Of a DNA stretch of 64,000 nucleotides, positions 18,303 to 26,572 are shown piece by piece. The notes beneath the pieces were generated by a model. The model did not search any database. It saw nothing but the letters and a program-made list of their open reading frames with translations, and was not told the origin of the DNA. Numbering within the stretch: the stretch's first letter is position 1; every line of letters begins with the position of its first letter. Location of the stretch: positions 310,001-374,000 of the forward strand of contig NZ_SNWP01000010.1 in NCBI RefSeq assembly GCF_004361915.1, given 5' to 3'. This stretch comes from Sediminibacterium goheungense (GTDB lineage: Bacteria > Bacteroidota > Bacteroidia > Chitinophagales > Chitinophagaceae). The translations under genes were made by a program, and so were the position numbers.

Positions 18303-18983
18303 TTATACAGCGGCGCTGTCCATTACTTTTCCTTTTTCAGTTTTCAGGATACGTGATGGATAACGGTTGATGACAATGAAATCATGGGTAGCCATAATAA
18401 CAGCGGTACCATAATCACGGGCAATCTGAATAAGTAGTTGCATGATTTCATCACTTGTTTCCGGGTCGAGGTTGCCGGTAGGCTCGTCGGCAAGTATAAG
18501 TTTAGGTGAATTCAACAGGGCCCGGGCAATATCTACACGCTGTTGCTCTCCACCACTCATTTCAAAAGGCATTTTGAAACCCTTGCTTTTCAGTCCTACT
18601 TTGTCAAGAACATCATTGATTTTTTCTTCAATCAGTTTCTCGTCCTGCCAGCCGGTCGCTTTTAATACAAAGCGCAGGTTCTCGTGTACATTTCTGTCTG
18701 TCAGCAGCTGAAAATCCTGGAATACGACACCCAGGTTCCTCCGGAGAAAAGGTACTTTTTTCCAATCCATATCTCGAAGGTTAAAACCAACCACAGAAGC
18801 ACTGCCTTCCGTTAGTGGAAGTTCACCGTATAAAGTTTTTAACAGACTACTTTTACCAGTACCTGTTTTTCCTACGAGGTATACAAATTCGCCTTTATTT
18901 ACCGAGAAATTTACATCATCTAATATGAGACTACCTCCCTGATAAATTTTGGCATTATGGATGGATACGACTGTTTCTGACAT
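18303..18983 (-). CDS. ftsE: ABC transporter ATP-binding protein, FtsE-like
   Basis: 226 residues, the size of FtsE, the ATPase that with FtsX controls peptidoglycan hydrolysis at the septum. Walker [10 protein letters not shown] (38-46), Q-loop FQDFQLL (89-95), signature MSGGEQQR (142-149), Walker B LILADEP (162-168) and H-loop His200 are all present. The [11 protein letters not shown] stretch and overall length favour FtsE over LolD-type ATPases, but the two are close. No ftsX lies beside it, which is often so in Bacteroidota. It follows purM on the same strand (73-base gap). Confidence 0.82.
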   Translation of the reverse strand: MSETVVSIHNAKIYQGGSLILDDVNFSVNKGEFVYLVGKTGTGKSSLLKTLYGELPLTEGSASVVGFNLRDMDWKKVPFLRRNLGVVFQDFQLLTDRNVHENLRFVLKATGWQDEKLIEEKINDVLDKVGLKSKGFKMPFEMSGGEQQRVDIARALLNSPKLILADEPTGNLDPETSDEIMQLLIQIARDYGTAVIMATHDFIVINRYPSRILKTEKGKVMDSAAV

Positions 18984-19026
18984 GGTTCTAAATTACAATT
19001 TCTAAAACGACTTTCTGGTCTAACTC

Positions 19027-19054
19027 AAAAATAAGGATCAACAGGTTTTGATCC
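19027..19054 (-). terminator. Likely terminator of purM
   Basis: On the minus strand a 7-bp stem (GGATCAA with TTGATCC, 19054-19048 and 19041-19035) is followed by TTATTTTT. A competing stem AACAGG / CCTGTT overlaps it, so two mutually exclusive folds are possible. Confidence 0.5.
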
Positions 19055-19056
19055 TG

Positions 19057-20235
19057 TTAATATTCATAAATGATTTCTCCTGCGGATGTATGTAAATGCA
19101 GGCTGGCTTTTTCGGCTGCTTCCACCCTGCCTACTATCTTGGCTTCGATACCCAGTTTTGCGGCTATTTCAATCATAGATGTGGCGGTAACCGCATTTGT
19201 AAAGATTTCGAGACGATGGCCCATGTTGAAAACCTGATACATTTCACGCATATCGGCACCTGAATTTTGCTGTATCAGTTGAAAGATCGGCGGAGCTTCA
19301 AATAAGTTGTCTTTCACAATTTTATATGCCTGTGGCAGGTATTTCATACATTTTGTCTGCCCCCCGCCGCTGCAATGTATCATTCCATGTATCTGATGAA
19401 AATACTGATCGAGCAATTGTTTCACCAACGGAGCATAGGTTCGGGTTGGGCTCAGGAGTAGCTTTCCTACCTGCAAATCTCCAAAACCGGGCACCTCAAT
19501 GGTTTCTGTCATTTTATTTCTACCGATATACACAACTGCTTCAGAGAGTGATGTTTCAAATGTTTCCGGATATTTTTCTGCGTATTCTTTCGACAAAACA
19601 TCGTGGCGGGCACTGGTTAATCCGTTACTACCCAGGCCACTATTGTATTCATGTTCATATAAAGCTTTACCGGCGCTTGCAAAACCAACGATTACGTCGC
19701 CTGATGCAATTTTCTCATTGGTAATCAGTTTTTCCTTGGGCCATCTGCTGGTCATGGTACCATTCACAGCGATGGTTCTCACAACATCTCCCACATCAGC
19801 CGTTTCACCACCCAGGTAATGAATATTAACGCCATAGGTTTTTAGCTGATCAAAGAAAGCCTGTGTACCATTGATTACGGCCTGTAATACCTCACCGGGT
19901 ATGCGTAATTTATTTCTATCGATGGTGGACGAAAATAATAACTGATCTGTTACTCCTATACATAACAGATCATCCAGATTCATGGCCACAGCATCTCGGG
20001 CAATACCTTCCCAAATGGTAATATCTCCTGTTTCTTTCCAGTAGAGATAAGCCAATATACTTTTGGTACCTGCACCATCGGCATGCATAATATTTACATA
20101 AGCATCATCATTACAAAGAAAATCAGGATATATTTTGCAGAAAGCATGTGCATACAAGCCCTGATCGAGTTTTTGTATGGCAGCATGTACTTCTTCTTTT
20201 TGTGCCGAAACACCACGTTGGGAATAGAGCGACAT
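19057..20235 (-). CDS. purM: Phosphoribosylformylglycinamidine cyclo-ligase (AIR synthase)
   Basis: 392 residues. PurM converts FGAM to aminoimidazole ribotide with ATP, the fifth step of purine synthesis. Visible: MHADGAGTKSILAYLYW near the N-terminus, DAVAMNLDDLLCIG (metal/ATP region), YLGGETADVGD, NSGLGSNGLTSARHD and IHCSGGGQTKCMKYL. This long form with its YWKETGD insert is the Bacteroidota type. I place the start at 20235 (MSLYSQRGV); a longer frame to 20346 would translate the octad repeat and cross the promoter box at 20304. A hairpin at 19027-19054 probably ends the transcript. Confidence 0.93.
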   Translation of the reverse strand: MSLYSQRGVSAQKEEVHAAIQKLDQGLYAHAFCKIYPDFLCNDDAYVNIMHADGAGTKSILAYLYWKETGDITIWEGIARDAVAMNLDDLLCIGVTDQLLFSSTIDRNKLRIPGEVLQAVINGTQAFFDQLKTYGVNIHYLGGETADVGDVVRTIAVNGTMTSRWPKEKLITNEKIASGDVIVGFASAGKALYEHEYNSGLGSNGLTSARHDVLSKEYAEKYPETFETSLSEAVVYIGRNKMTETIEVPGFGDLQVGKLLLSPTRTYAPLVKQLLDQYFHQIHGMIHCSGGGQTKCMKYLPQAYKIVKDNLFEAPPIFQLIQQNSGADMREMYQVFNMGHRLEIFTNAVTATSMIEIAAKLGIEAKIVGRVEAAEKASLHLHTSAGEIIYEY

Positions 20236-20240
20236 TGCGA

Positions 20241-20275
20241 ATTTGAAAATTTGGAAATTTGGAAATTTGGAAATG
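20241..20275. repeat. Octad tandem repeat E in the purM leader
   Basis: Four 8-base units, one ATTTGAAA and three ATTTGGAA, stand between the purM promoter box and its ATG, so on the minus strand they form part of the mRNA leader. This is the same word as in elements F and G, here without an inverted partner. Confidence 0.85.
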
Positions 20276-20303
20276 AACGCAGTGGTTCCATTTCTGATAG
20301 GCA

Positions 20304-20311
20304 CAAAGGTA
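20304..20311 (-). promoter_or_regulatory. purM promoter -7 box
   Basis: Minus-strand TACCTTTG, a full match to TAnnTTTG. No good TTTG is found at the expected distance upstream. The box supports the purM start at 20235 and puts the octad repeat in the leader. Confidence 0.5.
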
Positions 20312-20393
20312 AGGTTTGGTGAGGATTTGAGGATTAGGTTTACCACTGCTTATCCGGAGAACTTCAGCCCGGAGCTTACATTGTAGTTTTTCC

Positions 20394-20401
20394 TACCTTT
20401 A
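20394..20401 (+). promoter_or_regulatory. Possible ribF promoter -7 box
   Basis: TACCTTTA, 7 of 8 to TAnnTTTG, 8 bases before the ribF ATG. No clear TTTG partner is seen. It is divergent from the purM box 90 bases away. Confidence 0.35.
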
Positions 20402-20409
20402 CAGTTGTT

Positions 20410-21342
20410 ATGAAAGTACATCGTGAGCTGGCGGGTTCCTTACCTGAATTTAGAAATGCAGTGATTACCATTGGTACTTTTGATGGTGTACACAAAGGAC
20501 ACCAGCAGATATTAAGCCAGTTAAAAGAAGAAGCAACCAAAATAGGTGGAGAAACGGTTATTGTTACTTTTCATCCCCATCCACGTAAAATTGTTTCTTC
20601 GGTTCCGGGTGACGTTAAGCTACTGAATACCCAGGCTGAAAAAAAATTTCTTTTGGAGAAGGCGGGTATTGATCATTTAGTAGTAGTACCATTTGACCAC
20701 CATTTTGCCAATCAGTCTGCCGAAGAATACATTGTCGATTTTTTATATAAATACTTCAACCCTCATACCATCATTATCGGCTACGACCATCGGTTTGGTA
20801 AAGGCAGAACAGGTGATTATCATTTGCTGGAAAAATATGGTCAGGAACTTGGGTTTGCCGTAAAAGAAATTCCGGAGCAACTCTTACATGAGATTGCCGT
20901 TAGTTCTACAAGGATCAGAAAGGCCATTATTGAAAATGATATTGCTACAGCCAATGCAGCACTGGGCTATCCATATTTTTTTGAAGGTCTGGTGGTGGAA
21001 GGTAATCAGCTCGGACGCACCATTGGTTACCCTACTGCCAATCTTCATATTGGGAGCGAGGAAAAACTCATCCCAGGAAATGGCGTATATGCGGTACAGG
21101 TTCAAATAACAGATAAAACCTATGGTGGCATGATGAATATTGGATTACGCCCCACTGTAGACGGTAAAAAAAGAGTAATTGAGGTAAATATCTTTGATTT
21201 TAACGACAATATCTACGGCGAACAGCTACGTATCCATGTACGGCAACAGTTAAGAAACGAAATTAAATTCGACGGGCTGGAAGCGCTAAAAGCACAACTA
21301 GGCAGGGATAAAGCCGATGCAGTTGCTTTACTGAGACTGTGA
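20410..21342 (+). CDS. ribF: Bifunctional riboflavin kinase / FAD synthetase
   Basis: 310 residues, the usual RibF length. The N-terminal nucleotidyltransferase domain has GTFDGVHKGHQ (adenylylation site), FHPHPRK and IGYDHRFGKGRTGDY, then SSTRIRKAI. The C-terminal kinase domain has GRTIGYPTANLHI, GNGVYAV and NIGLRPTVDG. It phosphorylates riboflavin to FMN, then adenylylates FMN to FAD in the cytoplasm. It is a single gene divergent from purM and convergent with holA. Its stop codon is embedded in the first word of palindrome B. Confidence 0.95.
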   Translation: MKVHRELAGSLPEFRNAVITIGTFDGVHKGHQQILSQLKEEATKIGGETVIVTFHPHPRKIVSSVPGDVKLLNTQAEKKFLLEKAGIDHLVVVPFDHHFANQSAEEYIVDFLYKYFNPHTIIIGYDHRFGKGRTGDYHLLEKYGQELGFAVKEIPEQLLHEIAVSSTRIRKAIIENDIATANAALGYPYFFEGLVVEGNQLGRTIGYPTANLHIGSEEKLIPGNGVYAVQVQITDKTYGGMMNIGLRPTVDGKKRVIEVNIFDFNDNIYGEQLRIHVRQQLRNEIKFDGLEALKAQLGRDKADAVALLRL

Positions 21343-21400
21343 GTGAGTAGTGAGTGGTTTTCTTTACTCAGTACTCACTACTGACTACTCACTACTGACT
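21339..21400. repeat. Heptad palindrome B (TACTSAS words)
   Basis: The right side has five consecutive 7-base words TACTSAS (21365-21399). The left side has GTGAGTA and GTGAGTG (21344-21357), the reverse-complement motif, giving stems of about 10-12 bp in alternative registers. It fills the gap between the convergent genes ribF and holA and uses the same word as element A. Confidence 0.88.
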
Positions 21401-21403
21401 CTA

Positions 21404-22402
21404 TCAGTTCATCATTTTCACTACCATTTCTTTCATAAGCCCCGCATCCGAAGTACCAGAATCATAAACGCCAACACTACGGAGATTGTACTGATGAAGT
21501 AGCAATAACACGCGTTCAACGCCTGTATACTCATACTTACGTGCAGAGCTGAGGTAATCTTTAATAAAATATGGATTTACACCAATTGTAGTGGCAGCCG
21601 TCTTTTCGTCGGGATTCTGTAAGCCAAACAGCATATAAACTTTGCTGAAATAATTGTACAGGGCAGGCAATACCTGCTGTATAGGTGCAGCTTTGGGGTT
21701 GGCCTCAAAATATTGAATGATGCGAATGGTTTTTGAAAGATCCTTTCGGCCGATAGCTTCCTGCAATTCAAAAACATTAAACTCTTTACTAATACCGATA
21801 TACTTTTCAATATCGTCTTCGGTTATATTGGTTCTGCCTGCAAGATTTACGGCTAATTTTTCAATTTCATTTTCAATACGGCTTAAGTCATTACCAACAT
21901 GGTCTACCAGTAACATCAATGCTTTCTGGTGAATGGTAAGCCCATGGTTCTTCACAATACCCATTGTCCATTCAGGCAACTGACTTTCATACATTTTTTT
22001 GGTTGTCAGCATTTCCCCTTTTGCCTTCAGGGTTTTGGCGAGTTTTGAACGACCGTCAACCTTTTTATCTTTATAGCTTACCACAAAAACCGTTGAAGTC
22101 AACGGGTTTTCAATATAAGGTTCCAGCTTATCAATATCCCTCATCTGCTGTCCTTCCTTCAGGATAACCACCTGTCTTTCTGCAAACATCGGATAGCGTC
22201 TGCAGGCATTTACAACTGCAGTCCAATCAGCATCTTTCCCATAAAAAACGGTAAGGTTAAATCCGGCCTCAGACTCGGGAAGTATTTTGTGCTCGGCATA
22301 ATTTACCACCTGATCAATAAAGTATGATTCTTCTCCTTCCAACCAGTAAATAGGCTTGAAATTTCCTTTTTTCCACTCTGATATGATCTTTTCGGCCGAC
22401 AT
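21404..22402 (-). CDS. holA: DNA polymerase III subunit delta
   Basis: 332 residues, the size of HolA, which opens the beta clamp within the clamp-loader complex. Recognisable parts are the N-terminal IYWLEGEESYFIDQVVN, LTVFYGKDADW and FAERQVVILKEGQQM (AAA+-like core), a central LLVDHVGNDLSRIENEIEKLA, and a C-terminal helical collar with LLLLHQYNLRSVGV. As in other delta subunits, a working Walker A is missing. Single gene; its 3' end meets palindrome B. Confidence 0.92.
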   Translation of the reverse strand: MSAEKIISEWKKGNFKPIYWLEGEESYFIDQVVNYAEHKILPESEAGFNLTVFYGKDADWTAVVNACRRYPMFAERQVVILKEGQQMRDIDKLEPYIENPLTSTVFVVSYKDKKVDGRSKLAKTLKAKGEMLTTKKMYESQLPEWTMGIVKNHGLTIHQKALMLLVDHVGNDLSRIENEIEKLAVNLAGRTNITEDDIEKYIGISKEFNVFELQEAIGRKDLSKTIRIIQYFEANPKAAPIQQVLPALYNYFSKVYMLFGLQNPDEKTAATTIGVNPYFIKDYLSSARKYEYTGVERVLLLLHQYNLRSVGVYDSGTSDAGLMKEMVVKMMN

Positions 22403-22465
22403 GGGTGCAAAGATGATGGTTGATGAAGGATTTAAAAAAAGATTGAGGGTTTAGTTATGAACATT

Positions 22466-22493
22466 GGTGAATCGTGAATGGCCAATGGTAATA
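22466..22493. repeat. Decayed heptad element L (GGTGAAT-like words)
   Basis: Four 7-base words close to GGTGAAT (22466-22493), with a weak internal stem ATTGG/CCAAT. The word is that of element C but without a full inverted arm. It sits between the holA start and the exonuclease 3' end. Confidence 0.55.
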
Positions 22494-22538
22494 GGGCTTT
22501 GTTGTATTTACAACGAAGATTTTTCACTTAAATTGTTA

Positions 22539-23255
22539 TTAGCTAGTTACCACTACAATATTTTCCTGCTTTAACAGGGGTTGGTGCAGAAATCTGAGTA
22601 TAATATTTGCCGTTACGATCACATCTCTTTCGCAGTACTGTACGATACGTTTGATATCCCTGTCAATATAATATACATCCTGCACCATGCTGCCATCCAT
22701 ATCAGTTTTAGAACTGGGAATGTCGAGCACATGTGCCAGCAGATCGAGCGAAACATAGTTTTTATGGTCGCCGAATTTCCACCAGTTGAGTGTATCAAAC
22801 ATTTTTACCTCCCATGGTTTGCGGTCCTGAATTTGAAAACAGGTGGGTAAATACATATGATTTATCAACATGCGACGGCCAATAAATGGAATATCGAACT
22901 CGCGGATATTATGACCGGCAAACTGAAAATGGGGAGCCGACTGTTGCATTTTTTCGCATAATTGGGTAAAAATCTTCAGTATTTCTACCTCATCATCCCC
23001 ATAAATACTCTTAATTTTCAGGCAGTAGGCTCCTGATTCGTTCTTGTAAAAAAAAGCGGTTGATATGCAAATGACACGTCCGAATTCTGCCAGTATACCT
23101 GCTTTTTTTCGGTAAGATTCTTCAGGTTCCGTACCTTCTGGCACGGTTTTAGATATTTTGTCGCAGAATAGACGTTGCCATACAGGATCCATGCCAGCAA
23201 AGGATGGCAGCATCGGCACCGTTTCAATATCAAGTAATAATACATCCTTGAGCAT
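22539..23255 (-). CDS. 3'-5' exonuclease of the PolB-exo2 type
   Basis: 238 residues forming one DEDD-type exonuclease domain like the proofreading domain of family B polymerases (DNA_pol_B_exo2). The Exo I motif is LLLDIETVP (Asp9, Glu11), Exo II is FAGHNIREFDIPFIGRR, and Exo III is in CERDVIVTANIILRF. No polymerase domain is attached. A role in DNA or RNA processing is inferred; members are common and little studied. It ends 136 bases from holA on the same strand. Confidence 0.85.
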   Translation of the reverse strand: MLKDVLLLDIETVPMLPSFAGMDPVWQRLFCDKISKTVPEGTEPEESYRKKAGILAEFGRVICISTAFFYKNESGAYCLKIKSIYGDDEVEILKIFTQLCEKMQQSAPHFQFAGHNIREFDIPFIGRRMLINHMYLPTCFQIQDRKPWEVKMFDTLNWWKFGDHKNYVSLDLLAHVLDIPSSKTDMDGSMVQDVYYIDRDIKRIVQYCERDVIVTANIILRFLHQPLLKQENIVVVTS

Positions 23256-23297
23256 AGGAAAAGTTTAAAAAATCCGTTAACTGAAAAATTCATTTTT

Positions 23298-24272
23298 ATG
23301 AGTAGCTTCAACACACCAGATCCAAACGCTGCACCACAGCAAAAAGACAACCGTAAAGTAATATACGGTATCCTGATTTTCGCCCTTCTCGGTACATGGG
23401 CCTATATATTCTACGATAAGAGTCAGACCAAAGAAACCATTGGTCAATTGGAAACAAAAATTACCAATGTTGACAGTGCCCGTAATGCTATTCAGCAGGA
23501 GTTTCTGGAAGTATCTGCTAAAGCAGATTCACTTACCCAGAATAATATCCAGCTACAGGGAGCTTTGGCAGACCGTGGTTCTGAAATCCAGAAAATGAAA
23601 AGCAGCATCAGCAATATTTTAAAACGCAAGAATGCTTCTGATGCTGAATTGGCTCAGGCCAAACAAATGATCAGCGAACTGAATGGCAAGATCGACGGAC
23701 TCTTTGCAGAAATCGAGAAACTGCAGGGGGAGAATAAGCAGCTTACAGCTGCTAATGAACAACTGAATACAGAAAAAACACAGTTAACTTCTGATAAAGA
23801 GAACCTTCAGCAGAACCTTACGGCTACTAAAAAAGAGCTGGATGAAAAAGTGGACGTAGCTTCTACGCTTCATGCTTCCAATATTGGCATCACTGCCATT
23901 GATGTACGCAACGGTGGTAAAGAGAAAGCAACCACCACTTCAAAACGCGCAGACCTGATGCGCATTTCATTTGTTCTTGACCCTAACCGTATTGCCCCAA
24001 GTGGTAGTAAAGACATATATGTTTGTGTAACTGCGCCAGACGGAAAAGTAATTTCTGAGGGTGCAAGATTTGTAACCCGCGAAGAAGGTGAAAAAGCCTA
24101 TACCAGCAAGGTAACTGTTAACTATGAGCAGGGCAAAGTAACACCGGTAAGCTTCGACTGGAAACAGTCTGATAAATACCAGACAGGCAATTATAAAATT
24201 GAGATCTATAATAATGGTTTCAAAATTGGCGAAGGTGTAAAAACACTGAAGAAAGGCGGCTTATTCAGCTAA
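23298..24272 (+). CDS. Membrane-anchored coiled-coil protein
   Basis: 324 residues. A short Pro/Gln-rich N-terminus precedes one membrane helix (about 20-39, VIYGILIFALLGTWAYIFYD), then about 150 residues of heptad-type coiled coil rich in Gln, Lys, Glu and Asn (45-195). The C-terminal domain of about 125 residues (NIGITAIDVRNGGKEK ... FKIGEGVKTLKKGGLF) is predicted beta-rich and faces the periplasm if the helix is an uncleaved anchor. I do not recognise the family. It is followed by a strong terminator, so it is a single-gene unit. Confidence 0.75.
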   Translation: MSSFNTPDPNAAPQQKDNRKVIYGILIFALLGTWAYIFYDKSQTKETIGQLETKITNVDSARNAIQQEFLEVSAKADSLTQNNIQLQGALADRGSEIQKMKSSISNILKRKNASDAELAQAKQMISELNGKIDGLFAEIEKLQGENKQLTAANEQLNTEKTQLTSDKENLQQNLTATKKELDEKVDVASTLHASNIGITAIDVRNGGKEKATTTSKRADLMRISFVLDPNRIAPSGSKDIYVCVTAPDGKVISEGARFVTREEGEKAYTSKVTVNYEQGKVTPVSFDWKQSDKYQTGNYKIEIYNNGFKIGEGVKTLKKGGLFS

Positions 24273-24310
24273 GTTTCAAATAAAAATTTTCATAAGCAAG
24301 CAATCAATAC

Positions 24311-24335
24311 AAGGGCTCCGCAAGGGGCCCTTTTT
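24311..24335 (+). terminator. Intrinsic terminator with GCAA tetraloop
   Basis: A 9-bp stem (AAGGGCTCC with GGGGCCCTT, one G-T pair) is closed by a GNRA-type GCAA loop and followed by TTTTT. It lies 38 bases after the coiled-coil gene stop and directly before palindrome C. Confidence 0.92.
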
Positions 24336-24424
24336 GTGAATGGTGAATGGTCAATGGTGAATAGTTTTTTATGGTATTTTTTTCGACTATCCATATTGAC
24401 AATTCACCATTGACCATTCACCAT
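24336..24424. repeat. Heptad palindrome C (GTSAATG words), 23-bp perfect arms
   Basis: Left: four 7-base words GTSAATR (24336-24363). Right: four words TTSACMA (24396-24423). Arms 24340-24362 and 24402-24424 are perfectly complementary over 23 bp with a 39-base loop. It starts exactly at the end of the terminator T-run and lies upstream of the histidine kinase start at 24461. Confidence 0.95.
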
Positions 24425-24460
24425 CCCTCCTTTTCCTTATCTTCAACACAAAAATCATCC

Positions 24461-25612
24461 ATGCGCATAAACTGGCGGATCATATTGGTTGCTATCGCCA
24501 TCATATTGGTGAGCGGTACCATTTTTTATTCGCAGTATGTTGCAGGTAAAATTGCCACAGAAGAAAGAAAATATGTGACTGTTTGGGCCGAGGCCCAGCG
24601 AACCATTTTAAACACGCCAGACACTGCCAGCCTGAACCTGGCTACATTTATTTCTTTTGAAAACAAAGAAATACCCATTCTTGAAACCACTGAAAAAGAT
24701 AGTATTACAGGAAATTACCTGAATCTCGACAGTAGTTTAGTGGAATCTGATCCAGGTTATTTACAAAAAAAACTACATGAATTTAGGCGGTATAATAATA
24801 AACCAATTGTACTCGTAATTAAGGACAGCCCATACACAGCCAATCATTATTATTACGGACAAAGCAAGCTATTGAAAGAGGTAAAATTATACCCGCTGAT
24901 ACAACTGGTTATCGTTGCTCTTTTTATCGCCATTGCTATCATGGCTGTACAGTCACATTACCGGGGTGCACAAAATCAATTATGGGCCTCTATGGCGAGA
25001 GAAACCGCACACCAGTTGGGCACACCAGTTTCCAGTCTCGAAGGGTGGCTGGAAATATTAAAGCAAAAAAAAGAAAATGAAGCCATTATTCCAGAAATAA
25101 CAAAAGATGTTAACCGCCTGTTATTGATCACAGATCGTTTTGGGAAAATAGGAAGTCAACCGAAACTTGAACCAGGGAATCCCTATGATCAGATTGAGCA
25201 AATGATCCTTTACATGAAAAAACGTTCCGGCGCGCAGGTACAGTTCGAATTTTCGCCGGAACCGCTATCAGTTAATCCTTTACTGAGCGCCCCCTTGTTT
25301 GACTGGGTGATAGAAAACCTGATAAAAAATGCATTGGATGCAATGGAGGGAAAAGGCTTGATCCGTATCGAATCTCATATTACCAATGACGGATTGATAA
25401 TTGATGTAACGGATAGCGGAAAAGGCATTCAAAGTACTCATTTAAATAAAGTTTTTAAACCCGGCTTTACCACCAAAAAAAGAGGATGGGGTCTTGGCTT
25501 GCCTTTGAGTAAACGCATCATGGAAGAGTACCACAATGGCAAATTGTTTGTAAAATGGAGCGAACACGGCAAGGGTACCTGTTTCCGGATCATTCTGCCT
25601 CTTCCAGGATAG
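24461..25612 (+). CDS. Sensor histidine kinase of the HQLGTP type
   Basis: 383 residues. Two membrane helices (about 7-24 and 145-165) enclose a periplasmic sensor domain. The kinase core has the H-box ETAHQLGTPVSSLEGW (His184), a variant typical of Bacteroidota, then the N-box ENLIKNALDAMEG, DSGKGI and the glycine-rich GWGLGLPLSKRI. It should autophosphorylate on His184; no response regulator is adjacent. I choose ATG 24461: the longer frame from 24371 would translate the right arm of palindrome C. The 3' end overlaps the convergent small gene by 23 bases. Confidence 0.88.
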   Translation: MRINWRIILVAIAIILVSGTIFYSQYVAGKIATEERKYVTVWAEAQRTILNTPDTASLNLATFISFENKEIPILETTEKDSITGNYLNLDSSLVESDPGYLQKKLHEFRRYNNKPIVLVIKDSPYTANHYYYGQSKLLKEVKLYPLIQLVIVALFIAIAIMAVQSHYRGAQNQLWASMARETAHQLGTPVSSLEGWLEILKQKKENEAIIPEITKDVNRLLLITDRFGKIGSQPKLEPGNPYDQIEQMILYMKKRSGAQVQFEFSPEPLSVNPLLSAPLFDWVIENLIKNALDAMEGKGLIRIESHITNDGLIIDVTDSGKGIQSTHLNKVFKPGFTTKKRGWGLGLPLSKRIMEEYHNGKLFVKWSEHGKGTCFRIILPLPG

Positions 25613-25883
25613 ACATAACCGGCTCTCCAAAACAACTCATGGCAGCATACCATTGATGCAAAGATTGCGGTGTAGCGGTTTCAATAAAAAGATTAGCTTC
25701 CCGGCAATAATTTAATAATTCTTTTTCAACTGAACGTTTTTCTGCTGCCACAAGGGGCTGCATCAGTTTGTGCAGACAACTGCTCATCCGCACAAGTTTC
25801 TCATCAGTTAAATGATCAAATGCATGCTGTTGCAGGAGTTGCCCTGCTGCATTCATCAGCAGACGATATGGTTTTGTTTCCAT
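25590..25883 (-). CDS. Small hypothetical helical protein
   Basis: 97 residues with no signal peptide or membrane helix and a mostly helical composition, with two Cys (LVRMSSCLHKL and LLNYCREAN). I do not recognise a family. Support for a real gene is its ATG start, ordinary codon use, and that it fills an otherwise empty stretch. Its last 23 bases overlap the convergent histidine kinase. It could also be a chance frame. Confidence 0.5.
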   Translation of the reverse strand: METKPYRLLMNAAGQLLQQHAFDHLTDEKLVRMSSCLHKLMQPLVAAEKRSVEKELLNYCREANLFIETATPQSLHQWYAAMSCFGEPVMSILEEAE

Positions 25884-25933
25884 ACAATAATTTATTGCAA
25901 TTGACTACAACTGAATAACCCTTAAATGATTAA

Positions 25934-25964
25934 ATTGTAAAGGAATTGTTACGCCATTTTTTTG
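25934..25964 (+). promoter_or_regulatory. Candidate promoter of the acetyltransferase gene
   Basis: ATTG (25934-25937), a 19-base spacer and TTTTTTTG (25957-25964), 7 of 8 to TAnnTTTG. The start codon is 17 bases downstream. Confidence 0.45.
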
Positions 25965-25981
25965 TGCATAAACTGTGAAAT

Positions 25982-26503
25982 GTGGAAACGCTATACACCT
26001 GCAAAATCTGGGAATCCAATGACCTTCCACACTTGTTATCGTATTTAGACCATCTGGATACTGAAGCCCGTTCACGTTTCGGACCTCATGCATTTACTGC
26101 CGAGACGCTCTTACAACTCTATCATTCATCAGCCTACAAAGGTTTTTTACTGATCGAAAACAGGAGTACTTATATTATAGGTTATGCGATTATCAGGCTG
26201 GGGTATTTTGAACATGATCTCCTGCGATTCCATAGTTATTCGTATTACCCAGATTATAACAGTACTGCCATGTATGCCCCATCGCTGGCCAGTGAATGGC
26301 GGAATAAAGGGTTAGGGAAAACACTTTGGTATAGCGTCGAAGATTATCTGAAACAGCTGCAGGTAAAAAAAGTGTTGTTATGGGGCGGTGTTCAGGAAAA
26401 TAACCTGACAGCGGTTCATTATTACAAAAAGCTGGGATTTGAAACACTCGGTCGTTTCGAAATGAACAGTATGTGGAACCTGGATATGTGCCGATCTTTA
26501 TGA
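25982..26503 (+). CDS. GNAT-family N-acetyltransferase
   Basis: 173 residues with the GNAT fold: AYKGFLLIENRSTYIIGYAIIRLG (beta strands 2-4), the acetyl-CoA loop SEWRNKGLGKTLWYSVEDYL, and the closing VQENNLTAVHYYKKLGFETLG. It transfers acetyl from acetyl-CoA to an unknown amine. The start is GTG: an ATG overlapping it by two bases is in another frame that soon stops. The gene lies upstream of the AraC regulator (69-base gap) and may be independent of it. Confidence 0.82.
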   Translation: METLYTCKIWESNDLPHLLSYLDHLDTEARSRFGPHAFTAETLLQLYHSSAYKGFLLIENRSTYIIGYAIIRLGYFEHDLLRFHSYSYYPDYNSTAMYAPSLASEWRNKGLGKTLWYSVEDYLKQLQVKKVLLWGGVQENNLTAVHYYKKLGFETLGRFEMNSMWNLDMCRSL

Positions 26504-26572
26504 AAAGAATAACCTGCCTGAAAGCTCAACAAATTACCTACCTTGCATATTATTTGAATTTCGCAACATCAC

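Noticed and set aside
20236-20346. Longer purM reading frame from 20346
   Set aside because: The extra 37 residues come from the octad repeat and promoter region and do not resemble PurM.
24371-24460. Upstream start of the second histidine kinase at 24371
   Set aside because: Its first 30 codons translate the loop and right arm of palindrome C; the ATG at 24461 starts a membrane helix as expected.
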